Below, piece by piece: positions 1-7,440 of a DNA stretch of 8,009 nucleotides; the stretch's first letter is position 1; every line of letters starts with the position of its first letter. This DNA is from Pseudomonas sp. (GTDB taxonomy: Bacteria > Pseudomonadota > Gammaproteobacteria > Pseudomonadales > Pseudomonadaceae): the NCBI GenBank assembly GCA_029240955.1, contig JARDZH010000061.1:1-8009 (forward strand). Direction: 5' to 3'. The notes below the pieces were generated by a model. That model searched no databases. It was not told where the DNA came from and was given only the letters and a program-made list of their open reading frames with translations. A program made the position numbers and the translations under genes.

Positions 1-960
1 GCTCGCCAGGTTGATTTCCAGTTGCTGCAAGTTGGTCGCGCCAATGATGTTGCTGGTCACGAACGGACGGCTGGTGACGTACGCCAGTGCCATCTGCGAA
101 GGGTCCAGCCCATGCTCGCGAGCCAGCGCCAGGTACTGGTCGGTGGCGCGGACCGCTTGCGGGTTGTTGTAGCGCTGGAAGCGATCGAACAGGGTCAGGC
201 GGCCGTCGGCCGGGCGTGCACCGTTCTCGTATTTGCCGGTCAGCATGCCGAACGCCAGCGGCGAATAGGCCAGCAGGCCGATCTGTTCGCGAATCGCCAT
301 TTCCGCCAGGCCCACCTCGAAGCTGCGGTTGAGCAGGTTGTAGGGGTTCTGGATGGACACGGCGCGGGTCAGGCCATGGGTTTCCGCCAGGTGCAGGAAA
401 CGGTGGGTGCCCCACGGGGTTTCGTTGGACAAGCCGAACTGGCGGATCTTGCCGGCCTTGACCAGTTCGTCGAGCACTTCCAGTGTTTCGAGGATTTCGA
501 CCGACTGGTCCTGTTCGTCGTGGTTGTAACCCAAAACGCCGAAGAAGTTGGTCTTGCGGTCCGGCCAGTGCAGTTGATACAGGTCCAGGTAATCGGTGTT
601 GAGGCGCTTGAGGCTGCCTTCCAGCGCGGCGGTGATGTTCTTGCGATCCAGACGGGGATTGCCGTCACGGATGTGCTCCATGCGACCAGGGCCGGCCACT
701 TTGCTGGCGAGGACCCAGTCGGCGCGGTCGCCAAACTTCTTGAAGTACTCACCGATGATGCTTTCGGTTTTGGTATAGGTTTCGCCGCGTGGCGGCACTG
801 GATACATCTCGGCGGTGTCGAGGAAGTTGACGCCGGCCTGCTTGGCCGCGCGGATCTGCTCGAAGGCTTGGTCCTGCGTGTTCTGCTCGCCCCAGGTCAT
901 GGTGCCCAGCGAAATGGCGCTGACGGAAATGTCGGTTTTACCCAATGAACGAAATTGCAT
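1..960 (-). CDS. tas: NADP(H)-dependent aldo/keto reductase, Tas family (3'-truncated by window edge)
   Basis: The gene encodes a cytoplasmic NADPH-dependent oxidoreductase with the (beta/alpha)8 fold of aldo/keto reductases, expected to reduce carbonyl substrates; the physiological substrate is not known from the sequence. I read 320 codons without a stop. The protein starts MQFRSLGKTDISVSAISLGT and carries the family tetrad at Asp48 and Tyr53 (LDTAEMYP), Lys87 (ASKVAGP) and His131 (YQLHWPD). The segments VPPRGET, SIQNPYNLLNRSFEVGLAE and LAYSPLAFGMLTGKY are typical of the Tas branch, close to E. coli Tas (346 aa), so about 26 C-terminal residues lie outside the window. The ATG at 958-960 is preceded by GGAG at a good distance. 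The gene follows the ABC transporter on the same strand after a 139-bp gap, so co-transcription is possible but not shown. The family is certain; the substrate is unknown. Confidence 0.95.
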   Translation of the reverse strand, partial: MQFRSLGKTDISVSAISLGTMTWGEQNTQDQAFEQIRAAKQAGVNFLDTAEMYPVPPRGETYTKTESIIGEYFKKFGDRADWVLASKVAGPGRMEHIRDGNPRLDRKNITAALEGSLKRLNTDYLDLYQLHWPDRKTNFFGVLGYNHDEQDQSVEILETLEVLDELVKAGKIRQFGLSNETPWGTHRFLHLAETHGLTRAVSIQNPYNLLNRSFEVGLAEMAIREQIGLLAYSPLAFGMLTGKYENGARPADGRLTLFDRFQRYNNPQAVRATDQYLALAREHGLDPSQMALAYVTSRPFVTSNIIGATNLQQLEINLAS

Positions 961-1099
961 TCGGTGCTCCGTTGATCCAGTTGAATGGGCACGGCGCGCG
1001 AAGCGTCGAGCCCGGCAAAGACGCCCATTGAAACGCCGGGCGGTTGAGCTGCGCAAGGTGTTTGTCACCTCACGCAAAAGTCTTCATGTAACGTCGATG

Positions 1100-2911
<1,812 letters not shown>

Positions 2912-2984
2912 ACGTACTCGAACTCTGGATTTATCCGTGACTCAACAACAGGGCAGACCCACAACGGCTTACCGGAGGTCCACC

Positions 2985-3425
2985 ATGCACGACGCCTACA
3001 ACTTGCAGCGTTTCGTCGACGCGCAGGCGCAGGTTTACGAACAGGCGCTGGCCGAGCTGCGCGCAGGGCGCAAACGCAGCCACTGGATGTGGTTCGTGTT
3101 TCCGCAGATCAAGGGCCTGGGCCGCAGCGACATGGCGCAGCATTATGCGATCGGCGACCTCGACGAAGCCCGAGCCTACCTGCAACACCCGCTGCTCGGG
3201 CCGCGACTCGAAGAATGCGCCCGCGCTATCGCCCCGCAGGTCGACCGCTCGGCGCATCAGATTTTCGGCTCGCCGGACGACCTCAAGCTGCATTCGAGCG
3301 TGACGCTTTTTGCAGCCGCCGCACCTGAGCGAGAGATCTTCCGCGAGGTGCTCGACACCTTCTTCGACGGCGTTCCCGATGCCGGCACCGTGGAGAAACT
3401 GCAGGCGCGGCCAGAGCGCCATTAA
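2985..3425 (+). CDS. DUF1810 family protein
   Basis: A 146-aa soluble protein of the DUF1810 family, whose biochemical role is unknown to me; some databases label members 'calpastatin', which should not be trusted. Family hallmarks cover the whole chain: YNLQRFVDAQ near the N-terminus, GRKRSHWMWFVFPQIKGLG in the first third, HYAIGDLDEARAYLQHPLLG in the middle, and the FGSPDDLKLHSSVTLF block in the last third. There is no signal peptide or membrane segment, so it should be cytoplasmic. The frame is open further upstream (from 2889), but the start at 2985 is preferred: GGAGG at 2974-2978 lies 6 nt before this ATG and the homology begins here. It is the only plus-strand gene in the window. Its stop overlaps the convergent DUF1615 gene by 4 bp. 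Confidence 0.92.
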   Translation: MHDAYNLQRFVDAQAQVYEQALAELRAGRKRSHWMWFVFPQIKGLGRSDMAQHYAIGDLDEARAYLQHPLLGPRLEECARAIAPQVDRSAHQIFGSPDDLKLHSSVTLFAAAAPEREIFREVLDTFFDGVPDAGTVEKLQARPERH

Positions 3426-4522
3426 CGAACCGCCGAACGCTGAACGCAGCGCTCGCGGCGGTCGTCGACGCGCTCGGCAAACCAGGCCGTGGTCAGCTTG
3501 CGGGTGATCTTCGGACTCTTGAGCGTAATGCCCGGCAGGATCGCGCGCGGCAGCGGTTTGCCTTCCGCCTGTTCGGCCAGGGCGAACACGCGTTCGTAGA
3601 GTCGTGATTCCTCGAATGCCAACGTGTCGCCCTGCTTGAGCTGGCTATAGATCGCTGAATTCTTCATGTCCAGACGGCTGCCAAGCGTGCGCACTGCGCG
3701 CTCGGTGGCGCTGGGCGACGTGGAATCGTACAGAATCAGATCCCCGTCCAGTGCCAGTTCGATACCCGTGGCCCGGCTTACGGCATTCTGGAACGCGGCA
3801 TTGCGGCTGGCGTACCACCCGGCGTTGAAGTCGGCGAAGCGGTACAGCGAGCGGTCGTAATTGACTGGATATCCCAGCAAGTGGGCGATGCCGAAGTACA
3901 TGCCCCCGCGACGGGTGAACACTTCGCGTCGGATCGAACCGTCAGGGGTGTAGGGATAGTTCTCCGCCTGTTTTTCAGCGAAGGCGATGCTCACCTGCAT
4001 CGGCCCGCCGGTGTGGACGGGGTTGAAGTTGCCGAACAGGGTCTGGCCCATCGGCACCATGCCGATGAAGTCGTCGAAGATGGCGGACAGCTCTTTCTCG
4101 GTGCGGGCGGCGTTCAGCCGGGCGCCGTAGGTTTTACCGGTGGGCGAACGGATGCCCAGCGCTGCGTTGATCAACGCACCCGGGATCTTCAGTCGCGCAG
4201 CGCGGCGGTCGATTTCGCCGCGCGCGATCTTCGCCAGGCCCGGCACAGCGGGGTCAACCTGATAGGTCGACTCTTGCTCGGTGACGGCGAGCACTGAACA
4301 GATGTTCTCGGTGGTCGGCGCAATCTTCTGCGTCATGAAAGCGGACTGGATATCGGCGGCCCAGCCCTTGCGGTCGGGAGTCTGGGCCGGGATCAGACGC
4401 ATGATCTGCGCGCGCACCTGCTCGGGCGTGAGTTGCGGCTCGGCCGGGCGTTGTGTGCCGCAGCCCGCCAGCACCATCAGGCTGATGCTCGTTACAAGTG
4501 TTCTGAATGTCGATGAATTCAA
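3422..4522 (-). CDS. DUF1615 lipoprotein, probably lysozyme-fold (lytic transglycosylase-like)
   Basis: I start this 366-aa protein at TTG 4522-4520, preceded by AGGGAG (4529-4534) with 6-nt spacing. That start gives a clean lipoprotein signal, MNSSTFRTLVTSISLMVLAG followed by Cys21 (lipobox LAGC), so the protein should be lipid-anchored. The same frame is open back to 4750, but that stretch runs through REP repeats and would bury the signal peptide. The body matches the DUF1615 family. It also shows three motifs in the order seen in soluble lytic transglycosylases: TEQES at 81-85 with Glu82 and Glu84, GGPMQV at 172-177, and FNAGWYASRNAAFQ at 232-245 (compare ES, GLMQ and AYNAG). This suggests a peptidoglycan-acting enzyme, but that is inference. 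A 12-codon leader ORF ends on the start codon. The 3' end overlaps the convergent DUF1810 gene by 4 bp. Confidence 0.88.
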   Translation of the reverse strand: MNSSTFRTLVTSISLMVLAGCGTQRPAEPQLTPEQVRAQIMRLIPAQTPDRKGWAADIQSAFMTQKIAPTTENICSVLAVTEQESTYQVDPAVPGLAKIARGEIDRRAARLKIPGALINAALGIRSPTGKTYGARLNAARTEKELSAIFDDFIGMVPMGQTLFGNFNPVHTGGPMQVSIAFAEKQAENYPYTPDGSIRREVFTRRGGMYFGIAHLLGYPVNYDRSLYRFADFNAGWYASRNAAFQNAVSRATGIELALDGDLILYDSTSPSATERAVRTLGSRLDMKNSAIYSQLKQGDTLAFEESRLYERVFALAEQAEGKPLPRAILPGITLKSPKITRKLTTAWFAERVDDRRERCVQRSAVR

Positions 4523-4557
4523 CCCTGACTCCCTGATTGCCTCGGCGATAAATACAT
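4519..4557 (-). CDS. Putative 12-codon leader ORF coupled to the DUF1615 gene
   Basis: A short ORF encodes MYLSPRQSGSQG. Its ATG is preceded by a near-perfect Shine-Dalgarno (GAGGAGGG, 4562-4569) with about 5-nt spacing, much stronger than expected by chance. Its TGA stop (4521-4519) overlaps the TTG start of the lipoprotein gene in the arrangement TTGA, a geometry known to allow translational coupling by terminating ribosomes. It could be a true leader peptide. It could also be a fortuitous SD; I cannot tell whether it is translated. It is too short to have homology support. Confidence 0.4.
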   Translation of the reverse strand: MYLSPRQSGSQG

Positions 4558-4629
4558 AACGCCCTCCTCTGCCCCAGAATATCTGACGCAGCCATACCGA
4601 CAAGGGATCACCGGGGATGTTCCGGCCTC

Positions 4630-4727
4630 GTCGCGAGCTGCGCTCCCTCCCACACATTCGCGCTGCCTGGGTAATCGCATTCGATAGCTGGAACACGGCC
4701 AGTGTGGGAGGGAGCGCAGCTCGAGAC
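4630..4727. repeat. REPIN-like pair of inverted REP elements
   Basis: Two copies of a REP sequence face each other. The left copy at 4634-4655 and the right copy at 4702-4723 are perfect 22-bp reverse complements, with core GTGGGAGGGAGCGCAGCTCG. Partial complementarity extends beyond that (TCG at 4630-4632 region with CGA-side bases at 4725-4727). A 46-bp non-repetitive spacer separates them. This GTGGGAG...GCAGCTCG form is the common extragenic palindrome type of fluorescent pseudomonads, and two inverted copies make a REPIN, mobilised in trans by RAYT transposases; no RAYT gene is in the window. Confidence 0.8.
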
Positions 4728-4770
4728 AGCGGTATTTCTGCCAACGGCACATTCAGTGAATGATCGGCCG

Positions 4771-4795
4771 TCTCGCCAGCAAGCTGGCTCCTACA
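4771..4795. repeat. Single REP-type palindrome
   Basis: The stretch contains the palindrome GCCAGC-AA-GCTGGC (4775-4788) followed by TCCTACA. Read on the minus strand it is TGTAGGAGCCAGCTTGCTGG, a typical Pseudomonas REP of a different subtype from the pair to its left. No inverted partner is visible nearby. Confidence 0.7.
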
Positions 4796-4845
4796 CTTCT
4801 CAAGTGCGCCGCTAACAGAGGGGATGTACCCAATACGTCGCGCAT

Positions 4846-4879
4846 AAAAAAGGGCCGCACCTGCCTGAAGATGCGGCCC
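4846..4879 (-). terminator. Rho-independent terminator of the tonB-exbB-exbD operon
   Basis: Read on the minus strand, GGGCCGCA and TGCGGCCC form an 8-bp GC-rich stem (4872-4879 with 4852-4859) around a 12-nt loop, followed directly by six T residues (4851-4846). It starts about 30 bp after the exbD stop codon and is placed to end the operon. Confidence 0.88.
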
Positions 4880-4909
4880 AAAGCCTGAAGCGAACGACGT
4901 CTACAAGGG

Positions 4910-5311
4910 TCAGCGAGCAGTGATGACCGAAAGTTTGGTGATGCCGGCGCGTTCGATGGACGCCATGGCGCGCGCCACTTCGCCGTAATTCACGCCATCG
5001 TCGGCCTGGAGCTGGACGCGCACCTCGGCGTCCTTTGCCTTCGCCGATTTCAAATTGGTTTCCAGCAGGTCCGGCTGGATTTCGTCCTTGTTGATAAAAA
5101 GCTTGCCGGAGCCGTCGATGCTGACCACCAGCGGGTCCTTCTGCTCGACCGGGGCGACCGCCTCGGTCTTTGGAAGGTTGATCGGAATCGAGTTGGTCAG
5201 CAGCGGCGCGGTCACGATGAACACCACCAGCAGCACCAGCATCACGTCCACCAGGGGCGTGACGTTGATTTCACTCAGCACTTCGTCGCTGTCTTGAGTT
5301 GAAAAGGCCAT
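4910..5311 (-). CDS. exbD: ExbD biopolymer transport protein (TonB system stator)
   Basis: A 133-aa ExbD/TolR-family protein that, with ExbB, forms the proton-motive-force-driven motor that energises TonB in the inner membrane. The layout is standard: a short cytoplasmic N-terminus with the EINVTPLVDVMLVLLVVFIV block, a single membrane helix about 22-38 carrying the essential proton-translocating Asp22 (counterpart of E. coli ExbD Asp25), then a periplasmic domain (about 43-133). The start lies 1 nt after the exbB stop (TGA-C-ATG), so translation is probably coupled; an AGAGG-type SD sits inside the end of exbB. It is the last gene of the operon. Corresponds by gene order to exbD1 of P. aeruginosa; a TolR role is unlikely because tonB is in the same operon and no tol genes are present. 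Confidence 0.95.
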   Translation of the reverse strand: MAFSTQDSDEVLSEINVTPLVDVMLVLLVVFIVTAPLLTNSIPINLPKTEAVAPVEQKDPLVVSIDGSGKLFINKDEIQPDLLETNLKSAKAKDAEVRVQLQADDGVNYGEVARAMASIERAGITKLSVITAR

Positions 5312-5312
5312 G

Positions 5313-6038
5313 TCAGGATGCCTCTTTCACGCTGTGCCCGGACGCAGCCGCGCTGGTTTTGCTCAGCACCGGATGCAGCAGCACACGAAACGCATTCTTC
5401 TGCGCCAGGCTGTAGAAGTCGTGGGCGAAGTCGTCGAGGTCGGCGGCCGTCAGCTTGAGACGACGCAGGAAGTAGTTGTAAACCAGCACCGCCGGCACCG
5501 CGACGGCAATCCCGACGCCGGTGGCCACCAGCGCGGCACCGATCGGCCCGGCGACGGTTTCCAGACTGGCCGAGCCTGCCGCGCTGATGCCCTTGAGTGC
5601 CGACATGATGCCCCAGACCGTACCGAACAGGCCTATGAACGGCGAGGTGCTGCCGATACTCGCCAGCACCGCCAGCCCCGACTCCAGCGAACGGCGCTCG
5701 CGAACGATCTGCTGACGCAGCGAACGCTCCAGACGGTCCTGATGGTTGATCGACTGACTCAAGTCCGAGGCGTGAGAAGCGTCGCCCACCTGAATCGCCG
5801 CATAACCTGCTTGCGCGACCCGAGCCGCGGCACCCGGCTGGGTCGTGGCCAGCTCGGCAGCCGAGTCCAGACTCGACGCCGCCCAGAATTGCTTGTGAAA
5901 TTTGCGGTCCTGATTCTTCAGGCGGCTGAATTGCACGCCCTTGAGCAAGGCCAGGCCCCAGGTTGCGACGGAAAACAGAATCAGCAGCCAGATGACGGCG
6001 TGTTCGACGGATTCAAAAGGGGATGCCAGTAAATTCAT
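5313..6038 (-). CDS. exbB: ExbB proton channel protein (TonB system)
   Basis: A 241-aa MotA/TolQ/ExbB-family inner-membrane protein, the channel-forming partner of ExbD. Three membrane helices are visible near residues 13-33, 121-146 and 166-190, with a cytoplasmic loop between the first two. The family signature GSTSPFIGLFGTVWGIM (129-145) is intact. Thr140 and Thr173 (VATGVGIAVAVPAV) correspond to the conserved threonines E. coli ExbB T148 and T181 that line the proton path. There is no long periplasmic N-terminal extension of the kind found in some Pseudomonas ExbB proteins. It starts 90 bp after tonB, behind a moderate SD (AAGAGAG), and ends 1 nt before exbD. Corresponds by gene order to exbB1 of P. 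aeruginosa. Confidence 0.95.
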   Translation of the reverse strand: MNLLASPFESVEHAVIWLLILFSVATWGLALLKGVQFSRLKNQDRKFHKQFWAASSLDSAAELATTQPGAAARVAQAGYAAIQVGDASHASDLSQSINHQDRLERSLRQQIVRERRSLESGLAVLASIGSTSPFIGLFGTVWGIMSALKGISAAGSASLETVAGPIGAALVATGVGIAVAVPAVLVYNYFLRRLKLTAADLDDFAHDFYSLAQKNAFRVLLHPVLSKTSAAASGHSVKEAS

Positions 6039-6128
6039 GGGTTGGGCTCTCTTGCTGATACATCAGTACGAAGGTAGCGATGCGCCTTTTGTGAGGTGGC
6101 CCGCGGAAATGAGTTAAAGCGTCGAAGG

Positions 6129-6950
6129 TCAGTTGAGCTTGAAGTCGATCGGCACGCTGACCCAGCCGTCCTGGGCGACATCGCCCTGCTTGGCAGGCAC
6201 GAAGCTCCAGCGTTTCACGGCGGCGATGGCGGCCTCATCCAACTGGTCGCGCCCGCTGCTTTTCTGAATCTGAATGTCACCCGGCTTGCCGCTGGCCAGC
6301 ACATGCACCCGCAACATCACCGTGCCTTCCCAGCCGCGGCGCAGGGCCAGCGCCGGGTATTGCGGTGCCGGGTTGCGCAAATAGCCAGCGTTGGCCGAGG
6401 CGGGTGTGACCGGCTTGGGCGCGGGCGGTGCAGGCGGCGCGGGTGCGGCGACCGGCTGTGGCGGCGCAGGCGGCTGTTCAACCGGTTGAGCGACAGCTTT
6501 GGGCGCCGGTTTGGGCGGCGTCTTGACCACGGGCTTGGGTTTCGGAACTGGCTTGGGTGGCGGCGGTTTTACGGCCAGTTCATCTTCGACCGGCGGCGGT
6601 GGCTCAACCGGTGCCGGTGGCGGCGGAACGGGCACTGGAGGCGGCGGCTCGACCACAGGCGGTGCCGGCTGGGAGAATTCGATAGTCATCGGTGGAATTT
6701 CTGGCGGAACGACCGGCAACGCGGGGGTGGGCGCCTGGCTCAACCAGTAGATCGCTGAGCCGTGGAGCACCAGGGCGAAGGTTGCCAGCAGGACTTTCTC
6801 TCTACGGCCCAGCACGCTCGTCGGGGTGCTGTGCAGACGCGACTGCGCCAACGGTTTGCGGTAAGGACGACCCAGATCGACCAACTCGCCACCAGGCGCC
6901 TGCTCCCATGACGGCGGAAGTGCTCTGGCAGTGGACTGGACATTGGCCAT
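6129..6950 (-). CDS. tonB: TonB energy transducer with cytoplasmic N-terminal extension
   Basis: A 273-aa TonB that couples ExbB-ExbD to outer-membrane TonB-dependent receptors. Unlike E. coli TonB, about 50 residues precede the membrane anchor, a feature known in pseudomonad TonB proteins. The anchor is about residues 53-71 and keeps the conserved helix histidine (His63), but the serine four residues before it in E. coli (S16) is Ala59 here. Residues 74-182 are a very Pro-rich periplasm-spanning segment with Pro-Lys and Pro-Glu/Val repeats. The TonB_C domain occupies about 190-273, with the receptor-contact QYP at 197-199 and the conserved SSGRDQLDEAAIAAVKRWSF region. The start is set by AGGAG (6958-6962) 7 nt upstream. 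As first gene of tonB-exbB-exbD it matches the tonB2 position of P. aeruginosa; a Fur-box candidate lies about 130 bp upstream. Confidence 0.93.
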   Translation of the reverse strand: MANVQSTARALPPSWEQAPGGELVDLGRPYRKPLAQSRLHSTPTSVLGRREKVLLATFALVLHGSAIYWLSQAPTPALPVVPPEIPPMTIEFSQPAPPVVEPPPPVPVPPPPAPVEPPPPVEDELAVKPPPPKPVPKPKPVVKTPPKPAPKAVAQPVEQPPAPPQPVAAPAPPAPPAPKPVTPASANAGYLRNPAPQYPALALRRGWEGTVMLRVHVLASGKPGDIQIQKSSGRDQLDEAAIAAVKRWSFVPAKQGDVAQDGWVSVPIDFKLN

Positions 6951-7077
6951 TGATACGCTCCTGCATTTTTCAAATGAAAATCCAGGTTCTGTTGGTCTCA
7001 GTCACCTTACGAGTTGAAGGCGATCATCCCTGATCCATCTTGTTCCGAAAAAGAATATTTGGTTAGCCTGTTATTCG

Positions 7078-7096
7078 GATAATGAATATGCAAACC
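7078..7096 (-). promoter_or_regulatory. Candidate Fur box upstream of tonB
   Basis: On the minus strand the 19-mer GGTTTGCATATTCATTATC matches the classical Fur consensus GATAATGATAATCATTATC at 13 of 19 positions, with the right half (CATTATC) perfect. It lies between the terminator of the upstream small gene and tonB, about 130 bp before its ATG, where a promoter is expected. I could not identify a convincing -10/-35 pair. The left half is poor, so this is only a candidate; Fur control is usual for TonB systems. Confidence 0.38.
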
Positions 7097-7105
7097 CTCG
7101 GGCAC

Positions 7106-7139
7106 AAAAAAGCCCTGCATGACGGGCATGCAGGGTTTT
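7106..7139 (-). terminator. Intrinsic terminator after the 62-aa gene
   Basis: CCCTGCATG (7113-7121) and CATGCAGGG (7127-7135) form a 9-bp stem with a 5-nt loop. On the minus strand it is followed by six T residues (7111-7106), and on the plus strand by four T residues (7136-7139), so it could work in both directions. It lies about 17 bp after the stop of the small minus-strand gene and isolates it from the tonB operon. Confidence 0.88.
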
Positions 7140-7155
7140 GGATCGCCTGGGGTGA

Positions 7156-7344
7156 TCAGGCGCTGGCGACCGGCTTGGCGCCCCGTTGACGCACCGGTAA
7201 GGCGGCCGCATAGGCCATGGCTTCCTGCCGAGTGTTGAACGACGCCAGACGATCGCTCGGTGTGCAGACCGTCCATGGCCCGCTGTTGACACAGACCAGC
7301 TGATACCCGTTGAACTGGACTTTGGACAGCATGGGAGCACTCAT
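7156..7344 (-). CDS. Small protein of unknown function (62 aa)
   Basis: I do not recognise a named family. The case for a real gene is strong: the ATG follows GGAGG (7350-7354) with 5-nt spacing, and the stop is followed closely by an intrinsic terminator, so it forms a complete monocistronic unit. The protein has no signal peptide or membrane helix and should be cytoplasmic. It contains two cysteines (Cys18, Cys27), a GPWTVC segment at 22-27, a SFNTRQEAMAYAAALP helix-like segment at 35-50, and a basic C-terminus (RQRGAK). The pattern Trp-x-Val, then Ala-Ser-x-Phe-x-Thr and an Ala-rich helix faintly recalls DUF2188-type small domains, but this is a weak resemblance. It lies between the copper chaperone gene (96 bp upstream) and the tonB operon. 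Confidence 0.75.
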   Translation of the reverse strand: MSAPMLSKVQFNGYQLVCVNSGPWTVCTPSDRLASFNTRQEAMAYAAALPVRQRGAKPVASA

Positions 7345-7440
7345 ATCGACCTCCGCTTAGAGAGACAATGTCATTGCCGCCCGCCCACCTTACACCCGCG
7401 ATCCACCGCTGTGCCGCTTGGCGCCCGGTCGTCCGTCGCT

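Larger units (their letters stand above)
4523..4909. other. Intergenic region between DUF1615 gene and exbD
   Basis: This 387-bp gap holds no complete gene other than the 12-codon leader ORF. Its content is the 5' leader of the DUF1615 gene, two REP sequences in inverted orientation, a third REP-type palindrome, and the terminator of the tonB operon. The promoter of the DUF1615 gene must lie here or within the REP region, but I see no convincing -35/-10 pair. Confidence 0.7.

Noticed and set aside
22..948. A 308-codon plus-strand open frame
   Set aside because: It lies antisense to the aldo/keto reductase, whose minus-strand frame shows full family motifs; the plus-strand product has no recognisable domain and no SD. 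It is a GC-rich shadow frame.
1011..1040. CCCGGC/GCCGGG inverted repeat
   Set aside because: Six base pairs with an 18-base loop in GC-rich DNA is expected by chance and has no T-tract.
1050..1076. Hairpin between the ABC exporter gene and the aldo/keto reductase gene
   Set aside because: The stem (TGCG and AGGTG arms with a two-base mismatch) has no T-tract after it on either strand, so I do not call a terminator.
4523..4750. N-terminal extension of the DUF1615 protein
   Set aside because: The extra 76 codons run through the REP pair, lack protein-like composition and would put a long stretch ahead of a clear lipoprotein signal peptide; the TTG at 4522 has its own SD.
5310..6032. A 240-codon plus-strand open frame opposite exbB
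   Set aside because: ExbB on the minus strand is unmistakable; the antisense frame is an Arg/Gln-rich composition artefact.
6096..6758. A 220-codon plus-strand frame rich in Arg and Gly opposite tonB
   Set aside because: It is the antisense of the proline-rich tonB repeat (CCG/CCC codons read as CGG/GGG), which explains its composition.
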